Assembly (NCBI GenBank): GCA_013248845.1
Contig: WSQC01000023.1
Location: forward strand, 620,001 to 684,000
From: Passalora sequoiae
Lineage: Eukaryota; Ascomycota; Dothideomycetes; Mycosphaerellales; Mycosphaerellaceae
Reading direction: 5' to 3'
Length of the DNA stretch: 64,000 nucleotides
How positions within the stretch are numbered: position 1 is the first letter of the stretch; each line of letters opens with the position of its first letter. A model generated the notes under the pieces. That model saw only the letters and a program-made list of their open reading frames with translations, made no database searches and was not told the DNA's origin. The position numbers and the translations under genes were made by a program. Positions 32,512 through 44,273 of the stretch are shown here, piece by piece.

Positions 32512-33321
32512 ATGACTTCATCACTCCCCAAGGCTCTGTTACTGGCTGCTGCATTGGAGACAGTCCAAGCCTCATACTGCACCATCTATTCCGACGCCGC
32601 GTGCACCAACCAGCATCGCAGTGTCAGTTACGAAGCTGGCGATTTACATTGCTCACAAAATGCCGGTCAATACATCAAGTGTGAAAGCTTTCTCCATTAC
32701 GGTCTTGAACTATACGACTCAGGCGATTGCAGTATCCCAACACAGTATTTTGGATTCTCTGGATACGACTGCATCAGCCTCAGTGGCTTTTCATCTCGGA
32801 ACCTCAATTGGAAGTTGAAGGTTGGAGGCACTGGTGCCGGCATCATTGCACAGGGTCCTGTGGCTCGTCGTGGTACAAGCCACGCTGCGGACAGAGGGCG
32901 CATGGACGAGATCAGAGCACCTCTCGAGTCACGAGAGGACATCTCGTCTGGATCCCAGGGTTCCCCTGCTGATGATTCATCGAGCGAGGGATCGAGCTGC
33001 ACTGGACATATAGAGTTTTACTATGGCGGTAAATGTATAGGACCTGCTTCCAAGTACGAGGAGTATGTACAGGCGGCGACCGACGACAACACTGCCTGGG
33101 CGTCGAAATGCCACAAGGACGGTTTGTTCGGTCAATACATTCTGAAGGCCAGCCTCTGCGATCTATACATCTACGAAGGGGCAGATTGCGACGGGAAGAA
33201 ACACTTTGTCAGCACGGGTGCGGAACAAAACAAATGCAAGCCTGTCAATCTCGAAGATGGTGTCAGATACACGATGCGGTCATGGAAATGGGCGTGCAAC
33301 GAGAATGCTTGCAGTGCTTAG
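32512..33321 (+). CDS. Secreted protein with a tandem Cys-rich module
   Basis: 269 aa from ATG 32512, single exon. Signal peptide TSSLPKALLLAAALETVQA. Two copies of a module of roughly 85-105 residues follow. Copy 1 (about 21-105): CTIYSDAACTNQ, GQYIKCESFLHYGLELYDSG, DCSIPTQYFGFSGYDC and an end at NWKL. Copy 2 (about 163-269): CTGHIEFYYGGKC, GQYILKASLCDLYIYEGADC, DGKKHFVS and SWKWAC. The shared order is aromatic strand, Cys, GQYIxK, Y/L-rich strand, (D)C, aromatic, Trp-Lys. An unstructured Ser/Asp-rich linker with basic sites (VARRG, LESRED) joins them, so Kex2-type processing could separate the copies (inference). Family not recognised. Confidence 0.75.
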   Translation: MTSSLPKALLLAAALETVQASYCTIYSDAACTNQHRSVSYEAGDLHCSQNAGQYIKCESFLHYGLELYDSGDCSIPTQYFGFSGYDCISLSGFSSRNLNWKLKVGGTGAGIIAQGPVARRGTSHAADRGRMDEIRAPLESREDISSGSQGSPADDSSSEGSSCTGHIEFYYGGKCIGPASKYEEYVQAATDDNTAWASKCHKDGLFGQYILKASLCDLYIYEGADCDGKKHFVSTGAEQNKCKPVNLEDGVRYTMRSWKWACNENACSA

Positions 33322-34460
33322 GAGAAGTCAGTCCGTGCGCCAGGGGGGGTTCGCACCGATCGTGTTGCCTTGAAGCATGAACTAGCAACAGCGGTAGCGC
33401 GTGCAGCGGAGCAGTGCGAAAGAGCTCCATGATGGTTTGCATGCTCCTGTAGACGCCTATGTACGATCCGGCAAAATATCTTAGCCAGCCGTGCTACATC
33501 ATCACGCATCGACTGAAAGCATGCACCAGGTGTAGACCGCCATGAACATGTCATGCCTGCGGCTCTCCAGATGATGTGGTGTTTCCACGGTTCCAGAGTT
33601 TCTCGAAGACCGTCAGCCAGGTTCAGCGACGCTCAATGGCCGCTAGAAGCACGCCGTTAGATCGAATCGAAGGCACAGAAGTTTGGAAGCGCCGAAGCAG
33701 AGCGGGAGCAGAGTCCGCTGTCGAGAAAGTGGGTAAAAATAGGATAGAACTAGCGCACTCAACACGACGCGCGGCGCTAAACAGCATCATCGCGCATAGC
33801 GAGTCTCAAAGATCTATAGCAGTCTGGCACCTAGTACCTGTGAGACGGGACAAAATCGTGCATGACAGACGCTCTCATTCGTATTGATCCTCAACTTGTG
33901 CTACTGCTGTTTGGCAATACGGCGGTACCTGTGCACGAGACTCTCTAGCTGTCCTTCTGCATCATCTGCAACACCACACACGAGCAAATCCTTCTTTCTT
34001 TCCCATCACTTTCCTACACAGCATTCGTTATCTCAAAAAAAACACGCTTTCAAGGGTCCATCGTCGCGCGACACACGACTCACTGGCATTTTCCTTGTTC
34101 GCGCCCTAACGCCTTCCCTTTCACCACGACATTCGCTAAGCGGAAGGGCAGGAGCTTTGGTGTGCGGTCCACCAGGAAATTCGCTGAAAAGAAGTCTCCG
34201 CTGTCGCGCGGCCTTCTTTGTTGTGGTATATTGCCGACCAGCTGGAATACAACCTACTTCTTTCAAGCGTTACTTTCGACGATCCCTCAGTGAACATAGA
34301 CTTCGGAGTTTGAGCTTTGCGACAGCTCCGACTGCGAGTAAGCAATGGCTCGAGGACCAGGGACCCTGCTCGATGTTCGGGCAGATACTGGCAAGACACT
34401 TGAAGGCCTACTGGCATCGCCGTTTCAGTCACAGGTCAGTCTTTCAATTCACTTACAATA
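33322..34460. other. Intergenic; upstream region of the channel gene
   Basis: Contains a pyrimidine-rich stretch around 33980-34015 and further C/T-rich sequence up to the ATG at 34461, typical of a fungal core promoter and 5' UTR. A long plus-strand frame at 33884-34603 overlaps the channel start and is not called. Confidence 0.5.
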
Positions 34461-37400
34461 ATGGCGAGCGATGGGGCCAAGTTTCTGACCACAATCGAAT
34501 CGTCGCAGCTCTCCGCAGATTCGACATTAGCATCTTTAATCTTTTCTCTCGCACTCGCTGCTGGTCTGGCCCTTCTATTCGGATTCCTCCGACCATACAA
34601 TAATGTCGTTTACGCCCCACGAGCAAAGTATGCCGATGCTAAACATGCACCACCTCCCATTACCAAGGGCCCCTTCGCTTGGATAAAGCCATTGTTGAGG
34701 ACGAAAGAGCACGATATCGTGGAAAGAGTGGGCTTGGATGCCGCCATCTTCATGCGAGTGACTCGCATGTTGAGGGACATATTCATCATCATCGCGATTC
34801 TCGGCTGTGCCATCATCATACCAGCCAACTTGACGGGATCGGGCAAGCAAATGAACGTCACCAACGTGAGCTTCTTCCTGAAGATGACACCCCAATATTC
34901 ATATGGCCACACGGGCACCTTCTGGGCATATGTTCTGGCAGCATGGCTGTTTGATTTGATAATCATGGGGTTTCTTTGGTGGAATTACAAGCAAGTTGTA
35001 CGATTGAGGAGAGAATACTTCAACAGCCAGGACTATCAGCGAAGCTTGCATGCAAGAACTCTCTTGATCACCGATATACCACAACCCTTGCGATCCGATG
35101 AGGGTATTGCACGACTGACCGATGAGGTGAAAGCCACACATGATATGCCACGGACGGCCATAGCGCGGAACGTGAAGGATTTGCCAGAATTGGTCGAGGA
35201 GCACACCGAAACGGTCAAAGAGCTGGAAGAGCATTTGGCAAAGTATTTACAGAACCCAGACCGGCTACCTGCCAAGCGGCCACAGTGTAAACCGCATAAG
35301 AAGGACAAGGCATACGGCAGCTACCCGAAAGGCTCGAAAGTCGACGCAATCGAATACCTAACCGGTCGCATTAACGAGCTGGAGATTGAGATCAGGGAAG
35401 TGCGGGAAACAGTTGATAAGCGCAATCCCTTGTCATATGGATTTGCCACCTATGATGCCATTCCCGTAGCGCACAGTGTTGCATACGCTGCCCGGAAGAA
35501 GGCACCTCAAGGATCGGTCGTTCGCTTGGCGCCCAAGCCGAACGACCTCATATGGAAGAATTTACAGATGTCGAAGAAACAGCGATCGCGACAGAACCTT
35601 ATCAACAGCATCTGGATCACGCTTCTGACTGTCTTGTGGGTAGTGCCCAACGTGCTGATTGCTGTTTTCTTGTCCAACCTTTCGAATCTGGGCAAAGTGT
35701 GGCCGGCATTTCAGACTGAATTGGAACAAAATCGTACCTGGTGGGCTATCGTGCAGGGTGTTGCTGCACCAGCGATCACGACTGCGTTCTACTTCTACCT
35801 GCCAGCCATCTTTCGAAAACTGTGCATGAATGCCGGTGATACCAGCAAGACGAGTAGAGAGCGACACGTGGCAAGAAGCTTGTACAATTTCTTCTGCTTC
35901 AACAACCTGATCGTGTTTTCGGTCTTTGCGTCTGTCTTCTCCTGGATCGCCGAATTAGCAGGTGGCACTAGCTATGAGGACTCCAAACCCTTCAACGAGA
36001 TCATGGTGGGCTTGTGCAACGTGTCGCCTTACTGGATATCGTGGATGCTGCAGCGTAACCTCGGTGCGGCGGTCGATCTGAGTCAACTGTGGACTCTTGT
36101 GGTCTCATCCTTTTCACGACGATTCTTGTCACCCACGGTAAGTTTGGGTCTGCGCTTGCACAAGTATCTCCGCTAACACGTTACAGCCGCGACGCTTGAT
36201 TGAGCTCTCAGCACCACAGCCATTCGACTACGCAAGTTACTACAATTACTTCTTGTTCTACTCCACAGTGGCGATATGCTTCGCTGTGATCCAGCCTCTG
36301 ATACTGGTTGTCACCGCCCTCTACTTCTCCCTAGACTCATTCATGAAGAAGTATTTGCTGCTTTATGTCTTCATTACGAAGTATGAATCCGGTGGCATGT
36401 TCTGGCGATCAATCTTTAACAGGATGCTGTTTCTTGCCTTACTTGGCAATATAGTAACGGCTGCTGTCATTTACGGCGTTCAAACATCCTTTCTCATCGA
36501 CTCGACGTGGCCATTGCTGGCGACCATGGTTCCGTTACCATTCGTGCTGCTCGGCTTCAAGATTTACTGCAGAAGAACGTTTGACGATGAGATACATTAT
36601 TTTCAAAAAGGCAACTCGTTGGCGGACAACGAGTTCAGTGCCGGCATTGGCGGCGATGATGGCAAGAAGAAGCGCAAGGGTGACAAAATGGCTGTGCGCT
36701 TCGGTCATCCGGTGTTGTATAAGAAATTGATCACACCTATGGTGCACTCGAAGAGCCAGCATTTACTGAAGAACATCTACACCGGCAGAACTTCTGATGA
36801 TGCCGACACTGCGACCATAGCAGGCTATAGCGATGTTTATATGGACAACATGGACTCTCGTAAACCAGGCAAAGCGACGAAATCTACACCACAAGGATGG
36901 GAGATTGTGGACGAGAACAACATGGACTTTGAGCACTACAAGAATCGACCAGAGTTCAGGGACGAAGCTGGAGGTGATGGTGAGCTTTACGGTCATGCCG
37001 CAGATATGGTACGTCCAGGTACCCCTAGCAGTACCATGACCGGATTGACTCGTCGAGCTGGTACTTGGGAGTCCGAATCGAGCTTCGGCAACAACCACAG
37101 CAGAAATGCAAGCGGCTCTCAAGATCCGTACTCGCGTGATCGAAGTCAGTCGGCAGATTCGGACCGAACGCGAGTCGGGGATGGCGGCGTTGAATATCCT
37201 CGAGGTTATCACCAGACACCCTCGAATTTAAGGGAGCAATCACCTGCTCGGTTCGCAGGACATGGGAACCTTGCTCGCCAGGAGAGCAGGGAAGGTCTGG
37301 TGCACTATGCAGCACCCGTAGGACAGAACACACCTGGTGGTGATTTTGGCGGCTATGGGCCAGTGAGGTATGGCAACATACGAGGACAGACACCTGACTA

Positions 37401-37464
37401 TAATTCTGGAGAAGAAGACACGAGTTATGATTACTTTAGGCGTGGCAGGATGGCGGGAAGATAG
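34461..37464 (+). CDS. CSC1/OSCA-type calcium-permeable channel (DUF221/RSN1 family)
   Basis: Plasma-membrane osmosensitive/mechanosensitive cation channel family related to TMEM63 and TMEM16. Exons 34461-36137 and 36187-37464, with a 49-nt intron (GTAAGT..CAG), give 984 aa. N-terminal region (about 25-190) with three membrane spans: TLASLIFSLALAAGLALLF, RDIFIIIAILGCAIIIPANL, FWAYVLAAWLFDLIIMGFLW. A cytosolic domain follows (about 190-385) with HARTLLITDIP and the conserved SYGFATYDAIPVAHSVAYAA. The multi-span core (about 390-690) includes SIWITLLTVLWVVPNVLIAV and LVVTALYFSLDSFMKKYLLL. A long polar Gly/Arg/Ser tail ends the protein. The intron interrupts the SPT|PRRLIELSAPQPFDY segment between core helices. 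Confidence 0.95.
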
Positions 37465-37822
37465 AGCCTTCGTCGGAGAGGCGTGCATGATGGAGCGAGC
37501 GTTACGACTTGACATGAAACTCATAGCTGTGCATTTAGAATGGATGCATGGGCGGCGAAACTGGCGAGGAGTAGCTGACCCGGAAAGGGCGTTGGAAGTT
37601 GTTTATAGTCATGGTGATACGAATGGAAGTGAGATGTTGATGTACGCTCTCCTGTCGTTCACTACGATCCCGTTAAGCTGCCGCGCTCTAACAGCTAAAC
37701 TGCCCTGCAAGACGGCGCGCGTTTGCTCGGAAACCTGATCCTTATGCTGCTCGGCGTCCATAGGAACGACCTTACCATGTACCTCGAATAGTCACAACTT
37801 CATGGCGCGCTAGCAAAGCCAC
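37465..37822. other. Intergenic
   Basis: 3' flank of the channel gene up to the kinase remnant. Nothing seen. Confidence 0.5.
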
Positions 37823-39150
37823 GTGATACGATCAAGCCAGAAGAAGTTCCGTTTGCAGCTGTCTATTTCGACCGCCAACACCGACCTCTACCAGTATCTT
37901 ACTGAGATGGGCATCGCGTCCTCCTGGCCTCGCGGCGCTGGACATGATGCTGAGCTGACACCGGTATTCCTCTCATTTGGCTTAGTCGTTTTGGACGAGT
38001 TGCACTTTCCCTCAAAGCTCACTCTGTACAATGTCACAGGAGGCTCGGGTGCATATACATAGTCCGTGGTCGTATTCCAGACCTATGCCGAAAGTGACTC
38101 ATCCAGATCCTAGATCTCCTTGCGAGCACGCCTAGCGACATCGATGGCGCACTCCAAGACGATCGGATGCCTCGTGCTCGTAGGCGACGGCGATTTTCCC
38201 CTCACGAAGAAGTGGTCAGCATCTTCGAACCATGGACCATCAGTCTCGACATCCGCAGGATCGCGGGAGCAGATTCCACACGCGGCCTGTTCTGAAATTC
38301 GAGGACGATGCTTTCGGTCGTAGGTCGAGCTGGCACTGCCCCGAGGAGAGTATTCGATCCCATGCTCGGCAAAGGCAAAAACGTTCCGATCCATAACTAC
38401 AGCATTGCAGGCCACGCCAAAAGCCATTGAGCACTCGGCCCTCCTCCAATCTTCGTCTTCGGCTTTCCACTTCCTAGCCCGGCCCGAGGACCTGCGCAAC
38501 CAGGTCGCCCGATCTGCGTCGCGCAGCGATCTCGAACAAATTGGTTTAGCGAGGCCTCTGCTTGTCTGGTAGCCTGCTCCGCCGCATTGCAAGCTTGCCA
38601 GCCAAGAAGCCCGGGCATATGCAGGCCTGCAAGCTGGTGGCTGTATTCTCGCCCAACCATCTCGAGCTGATGCGGTTGTTCGAGGGTGAAGACACTCCGT
38701 CTCGTCCTTTCGACCGATATATTCTCGAGGAGTATGCACAAAGAATTCTCGTTGAAAGCGAGAGCGCTGAGCGCTCAGCTGCCATGATCGTCATACGCGT
38801 AGGAGAAGATGGATGTTTGATATTGAGCTCCTACGTCGCATGTCGATGGCTTCCGGCGCATTTCAGCCCTTGCTCTGAACGGATCGTTGATCTGACGGGT
38901 GCTGGAAACTGCTTTCGGGGAGCTTTCACTAACGTTCTACACGAGACGGGCGGCCTTACAGAAGCTGGTATTAATGGGTCAGTCGCTGCTAGTTTTGCAC
39001 TCGAGCAACTCGGACTGTCCACATGGCAAGAAATATCTAGCCATGATTCTTGGAACGGTACAACTTTCGCAGCCCGACTTGCCGTGCATAAGGCACGTTT
39101 GTGCTCACAGGAAAATGCAAAGTACTTTCACATTCCGTGTTTTTTTATGT
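37823..39150 (+). pseudogene. Decayed PfkB-family (Mak32-like) kinase gene
   Basis: Pieces of one PfkB carbohydrate-kinase-like gene occur in the right order but in different frames. FLSFGLVVLDELHFPSKLTL and VTGGSGAY (start of the family) are followed by a stop near 38060. Then come DSTRGL and, one base shifted, LKFEDDAFGRRS near 38270-38320. FHFLARPEDLRNQVARSA and LARPLLVW are followed by TAG near 38570. Then VFSPNHLELMRLFE, MIVIRVGEDGCLILSS, VDLTGAGNCFRGAF (the anion-hole/catalytic GAGN motif, here with the catalytic Asp replaced by Asn-Cys context), and GSVAASFALEQLG. Mak32 relatives are about 350-400 aa. At least two stops and several frame changes leave no continuous frame. Original function (small-molecule kinase) is inferred from the motifs. 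Confidence 0.8.
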
Positions 39151-39386
39151 TCATATGCTTCCTCATGACAGTACTGTCACATAAAGCTTCAGGACATGCA
39201 TGACCGTCGCTCAATTATCTACATATTCAAGCTCTTACTAAGTATCCATCAGATCGTGAATCAAACCCCTTTAATGCACCAACATTACATCAGTCCGTCT
39301 CTATAAGCTCGTGCACACGTCGTGAATATAGCCGTCAATTACGTAGAATGGATGCAAAAGGGTATCGAAGCAACTCCATTCCCTGC

Positions 39387-40696
39387 TCATGCAGTCGCTG
39401 TAGCGCACTCGGTCTCGACAACGCTAAGCAATAATCAGCACGGAACTACCACAAGTTGAAAAAAGGCTCACTTACGTAGTCGTCACCAAAGTCGTAGTAG
39501 TGGGATACCCACTACTCTGCACACTCGTCACTGTAGCCACACTTGCCACGGATGCCACGTCATCACGCTTGTACAGCTGATACTTCGTCTGAGTCGCAGA
39601 TGTAGTAAAGTAGTGGAAGGAAGTGTACGTCGAGGTCGTCTGGGTCGTGTACGTAGTATCGCCAGTGTAGACGGTGCTAGTCTTGCTGTCGGGATGACGC
39701 TTGATGAGTCCTGCGTCGCCATGGAGCCGTTGAGCGCGATCCTGTACGAAACGGCGTTTGATTTGATCTTGTACTTGCTTGCCTTCGATGATGGCCTTCT
39801 TGAACTTGGCTGAGTTGGGGAGGTCGGTAGCACGAGGCTTCATTTTGGCACTCTCCGTCCCAATGCCGTTGGCTTTTTCGTACTTTTCGATGATCTCTTC
39901 GGCCATTTTGTCCAATGCTTCGCTGAGGACGGAAGGTACGATTTTGGCGAATTTGTCCGCAACACTGGTGACTTTCGATTCGAACTGAGTTGAGGTGGCA
40001 GTCGTGGTCGCCGCACAGGATCCACCACTTTCCGTGCTTGTTGAGGTCGCGACAGAGTAGGATGTAACGGTGACAGTGCCATCGGCACCAGTTGCGGTGC
40101 TAGCAGCCTCCCCCGAGGAGGTGAAGAGAACAACGGTGGACGTAGAATAGAACACATGGGTAGAGTACACATCAGTGCTGGTGTACGACGTCTCCGTGAC
40201 TGTTGGCGCTGCGGTCACAGTGGCAACTGGCTGTCCCACGGAGAGATGGAAGTCTCGTTGGTATGCAATAGGCGTTCCGTTGGCATTGTTGGAGATTACG
40301 AGTAATGACCAGTCGCCAGTGTATAGGTTCTGGCTGTTCCAGCTGTCGCATGTCACAAGCTGGTCTTGACCGTCGGGTAGCATCGAAGTCTGAGAACATT
40401 CTGTCTGGTTGCCTGAATGTGAAAGCGTATTAGCCAAAGCTGCAGGATGCTGCCCTGCAAACACCGATCCGGCGACGATACATACCACTAGGATCGACGA
40501 TGATGTTGTGCGAGGTGTCGTTCAAGCAGCCAGAGAACGACTGGAATGCGGTGAAGGTGTTGTTGATATTGGAGTTTTGGAAGTAGCTACCGCCATCCTG
40601 GTAATCAACGCCAGACGACTGGCATGACGAGTCCTGAGCAATCGCGCTGGAGGCAAGCGCTAAAACGAGAGCAGCGCATGCAGAAATGGAGGTCAT
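39387..40696 (-). CDS. Secreted Ser/Thr-rich protein with internal helical segment
   Basis: Exons 40486-40696, 39476-40412 and 39387-39423 (introns 73 and 52 nt, both GT..AG) give 394 aa. Signal peptide TSISACAALVLALASSAIA. The N-terminal part has paired Cys (SSCQSSG, FSGCLNDTS, TECSQTS, VTCDSWN) and likely N-glycosylation sites (NNTF, NDTS, NQTE). A long Thr/Ser/Val-rich stretch looks O-glycosylated. A predicted amphipathic helix (VADKFAKIVPSVLSEALDKM) and dibasic sites (KRRFVQ, LIKRHP, LYKRDD) follow, then more Thr-rich sequence. Dibasic sites suggest Kex2 processing. The last exon adds a short end, VVETECATATA; without it the protein stops at 39472. No domain recognised. Confidence 0.72.
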
Positions 40697-42645
40697 TGTG
40701 AAGAGCGAGTGACAGGCTGTTGCAGGATAATGCCAATGGTATACAGGAAAGCAAGGCCTGATATGACGAAGACTCTACTGCACGAAAGGGACGTCTTACG
40801 AGAGAGCGACCAAGGGTGTATATTGTCCTGTTCGCAGACGTTACGTGAACACCTCCGAGTGAGCCATGATCGGCCATCGTCCGAACTCAGGGACCTTGCA
40901 AAGAAGTTGCAGTTGCCGAGAATGGCATGAAGGATAACAGACATTGGAGCTGAAGTGCCAACGGCTATTGCAGATCTTCTTCTTACCACGCAGTCCACGC
41001 TGCCGGATCGCGAGACGGGCTCATGTCTAGCACCTAGCGCTTTCGTGTGCGAAGCACTGCTATCTCCTTTGCTCTAAGATCACCGATTGGGCGTATCTTT
41101 TGGTGGGGCATTCTTGAAATACGTCTCCTTCGCACTTTGTTGTCTCGAGAATGGTATCGGAGTGGGCCGTGTCACGAGTTGAGAATTGCAGAATACTCAT
41201 GAGCCCTTAGACTCTCCATTCTTTCTGCCTGAGAGTATGGATGAGCAATCATCTTGAATGCGTTCGAGCCGGAGCAGTCGTAGTCGATTTAGTGTCGCCA
41301 CCGAAACAGTCCATCGCGATGTTGCGATGTTGAGATGACGGCAGATCCAAGAGCAGTCGCGAGTCGTGTTCGACCGAAACGTCCGTGCCCCGGCTATTTT
41401 GATTATGCCGAATACAGATCAACAAGCGCTCAACTCTCCTTCGCGCCAACCTCCGTGACTGGACGAATATGCTATACACAGCAGAGCAAGTTGTTGAACC
41501 GAGACTCTGGGCAGATTTGTTGGGCGCCACGCGAAACATGAAAAGCGTGGAGATCACGCGTCATTATCCAAAAGAGACAGCGCGTGGCCACCCTGCTCCA
41601 TGTACTGCTTCTTACCACTGGTTATCAACTCGGCACCACATATGCCCCGACATGCGAACGCAGCCGATGCTCTTTCATCGGATAGACTGCATAATGAACG
41701 AGATATCTGTAGACCAATAGCTCGGCTTACACTGCTCTCAGGGCATTGCGTGCTCTGTCACAGCTATCTCAACCATGGCCGATGGTTCTTCACAGTTACT
41801 TCAACCGTGCCGGATGGCTCTCAACCATCGCACACTCTCCACGAGATTCTCGGCAAGCTTGGCGTCTACGGCATCGTATTCCCACATTGTGCTGCCAGTG
41901 TGTTGCGACACTCAACATAATTGAGCTGGGCAACCGCAGCCCGAAAAGCTGTTTTTCGTTCGTCTCCATAGTCAGATCCTGCCATGGTCCAAGACTCTCG
42001 AGGAGGACGACCTTCTTCACCTCTGTCTCTCCTCTGATCGTTTTCCGTCGCGATTCTGGCAACACAACAAACAGCATTTGCCGATTGACACAGTGATATT
42101 ACAGACTGATCAAAACTGCGTAAGAAGAACTGCATGTATATGAGTAGCGACAGGCACCACGCTTTCTAGCATCCATGCCGGACAGTTTTTGACAACAAGG
42201 CCAATCTCACGAACAGCACCGTATATCGTGATGCCAGGATCAATAACAAATGGCAGCTAACGGAATGCCAAAGCAGCAACGCACACACATATGCACTGCA
42301 CCTTAAATCTGCTCCGTAGCTGCCGTGCAAATGGCCAGATTCCTTGCGGTGTGTCTCTAAGAAAAAGGAATGTAAACTCGGCTTGGCAAAGGACTTGGAA
42401 GTTGGGAGGTACACAGACGGGAGCTCACTTCCATTCGGGCATGGTTGCCAAGAGAGGACCGTCCGTGCGAGGCACATGCTCGCCAAAATATCCGCGAGCT
42501 CAGAGGTGCAAAGCTGGGTGCATCATCTTACGGCTCAATTGAGGAATATAGACGATTCGGTCAAAAATGGTATAGAAAAATGTCTGTATGGCCCGCTTAG
42601 CTGTGAGTAACACTTGAACCTCCACGATATCGAACAACATCCTGA
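40697..42645. other. Intergenic, about 1.9 kb
   Basis: Promoter side of the secreted protein gene, then sequence with only short overlapping frames. No repeat, transposon or RNA gene recognised in this part. Confidence 0.45.
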
Positions 42646-42730
42646 CAAACCATACAGCAGCGGTAGAGCGCATCACTAGTATCCGATCAAGGTCATGATG
42701 AGGTCGTCTGTTCGATTCAGGCAGTGGGCA
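42646..42730 (+). tRNA. tRNA-Thr(AGT)-like sequence with intron; 5' end degenerate
   Basis: The 3' four-fifths reads as tRNA-Thr. D-loop sequence AGCGGTAGAGCG is followed by anticodon stem CATCA, loop CTAGTA with anticodon AGT at 42678-42680, about 13-14 extra bases (intron position 37/38), and stem TGATG. The variable region is AGGTC, the T-arm GTCTG TTCGATT CAGGC, and the 3' acceptor strand AGTGGGC with discriminator A at 42730. A run of nine T at 42747-42755 would serve as a Pol III terminator. The expected 5' acceptor GCCCACT and left D-stem are absent: 42646-42658 does not pair. It is probably a 5'-damaged pseudo-tRNA, not a working gene. Confidence 0.6.
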
Positions 42731-43611
42731 CAATGAATCTCCGATCTTTTTTTTTAGCTGTTGTAATATCTCCATCCCATCCCGATGTCCAAAGCCTCGT
42801 CAAGGTGAGTGACCAACCACCACCACCACTCTTTAGAGAAAACCTTTCCCTTTTTGCCCGTCTCTACTCGAAGCCATGGGCTCAATCTCCTGCTACAAAC
42901 TCCGCTGTTTACGGTCCCAAAGTTCTCGTACCCATCGCATGTGTATAGCATGAGATATGGTGGGTGGTATTGAAGGTGGGAGAAGCTCGGGATGCGTGGT
43001 AGAGAGATTGAGCTTCGAGTGCCCCGCTTCTCAGAATAGAATAGTTCCTGCTCAATGTCTCCGAGGTGTGAGGCCATTTTTTATTGAATGTCAGTGGCAT
43101 GGAAGGGCATTGGAGATTCAATTGGTCATGCAGCTCGATTTAGCAAGGCTGTAGGTGGAGTGAGTAGCATGTTTTGACGATAATGTGTGGAAAAGACCCT
43201 TCCACGCTATGAGAGATAGTTTGCATGGTTAGCTGTCAATGGCGAATTTACTGCAGTCGGTTTGCACTGACGTGTTTACTTGAGTATCGTCTATGCTTGC
43301 CACGACTCGCATTTCTGAATTGCTGCAGGTACAGACTGTTTCAAATAAAATCATCTGGCCGCTGAGCATAGAGCATCGATCATGGATAGCAAGAATACTG
43401 GGTTGAGGTGATAGGAAGTCCGTCAGTGGGCTTCCAGGCGGCTGGTGGATGCGGATGCTCGCCCGCGGCTCAAAGACAGGAAGCCAATGTTCTCTCGTCG
43501 TCTATCTTTCGAGGCTTATTTCACGCGCTATCCATTGTGCAGTACGCGCAAGAATACATCCGTCGTGTACTTGTCTCGGCTACCACCTCGTCATCATCTG
43601 AGCTCGATGCT
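42731..43611. other. Intergenic
   Basis: Oligo-T run just after the tRNA-like element, then 3' flank of the acidic protein gene. Short frames only; nothing recognised. Confidence 0.45.
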
Positions 43612-44273
43612 TCATTCCTCATCTTCAACATTGTCAACCTCTTCAAGATCGTCCTCTTTCGGCACAGCACCGTCGACGTTCTTCTTCGCGGCAGCTGCTG
43701 GTCCGCCTTTGGTCGCGGTCTCGTCGGCGTCCTCATCGGCGTCCTCTTCAGCGCCGGCCTCCTCTTCTTCGTCTTCATCCGGTGCTTCCGCATCGTCTTC
43801 TTCGTCGTCGGCAGGCTCGGGCTCTTTGGTTCTTCGAGCCTTCTTTGGAGCTGTGCAGACTATAAGCAACGGCATGGATCACGCAGTGCAACACTCTCGC
43901 TTACGTGGAGCCTCGGCTTCTGCCTCTTCGTCTTCTTCGTCGTCGTCTTCTCCTTCATCGTCGTACTCTTCGCCGTCGGAGACGTATCTGATCGCCGGGC
44001 GTCAGTGCAAGCTCATTGGGCATCATTGTGATTTTGTGTCGACACGCAATCGATGCAACTACAAATGCCCCAATTGATCGATCCAATGATCGAAGCTTCA
44101 CTTCGCGACACCGATGCGACCACAATGGCTCACTTGCGACAGCACAATGCATGTCTCCTGAGTGACGTCAACGCGACTTACTCCTCTTCCTCGTCGCTTC
44201 CATCCTCAGGCAGCTCCTGGAGCTCCTCCTCCTCGTCTTCGGCCTTTCTCTTGCTTCGTCGTGCTTCGGCCAT
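43612..44273 (-). CDS. Very acidic, probably nuclear protein
   Basis: Exons 44182-44273, 43905-43987 and 43612-43850 (introns 194 and 54 nt, GTAAGT..CAG and GTAAGC..CAG) give 137 aa. A basic start (ARRSKRKAED) that could be a nuclear localisation signal is followed by acidic runs: ELPEDGSDEEEE, DGEEYDDEGEDDDEEDEEAE, a second basic patch PKKARRTKEPEP, EDDAEAPDEDEEEEAGAEED, and a tail EDDLEEVDNVEDEE. The composition resembles prothymosin- or histone-chaperone-type proteins; no fold is recognised. The three exons join in frame at good splice sites, and each alone would end within a few codons, which supports the model. A long plus-strand Ser-rich frame here is the shadow of the Glu/Asp codons. 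Confidence 0.72.

Noticed and set aside
33884..34603. 239-codon plus-strand frame before the channel gene
   Set aside because: Runs into the channel coding region in a different frame and has no domain; it covers C/T-rich 5' UTR.
43408..44077. Two long plus-strand Ser- or Val-rich open frames
   Set aside because: They are mirror frames of the Glu/Asp-rich codons of the minus-strand acidic gene, which has proper exons and splice sites.
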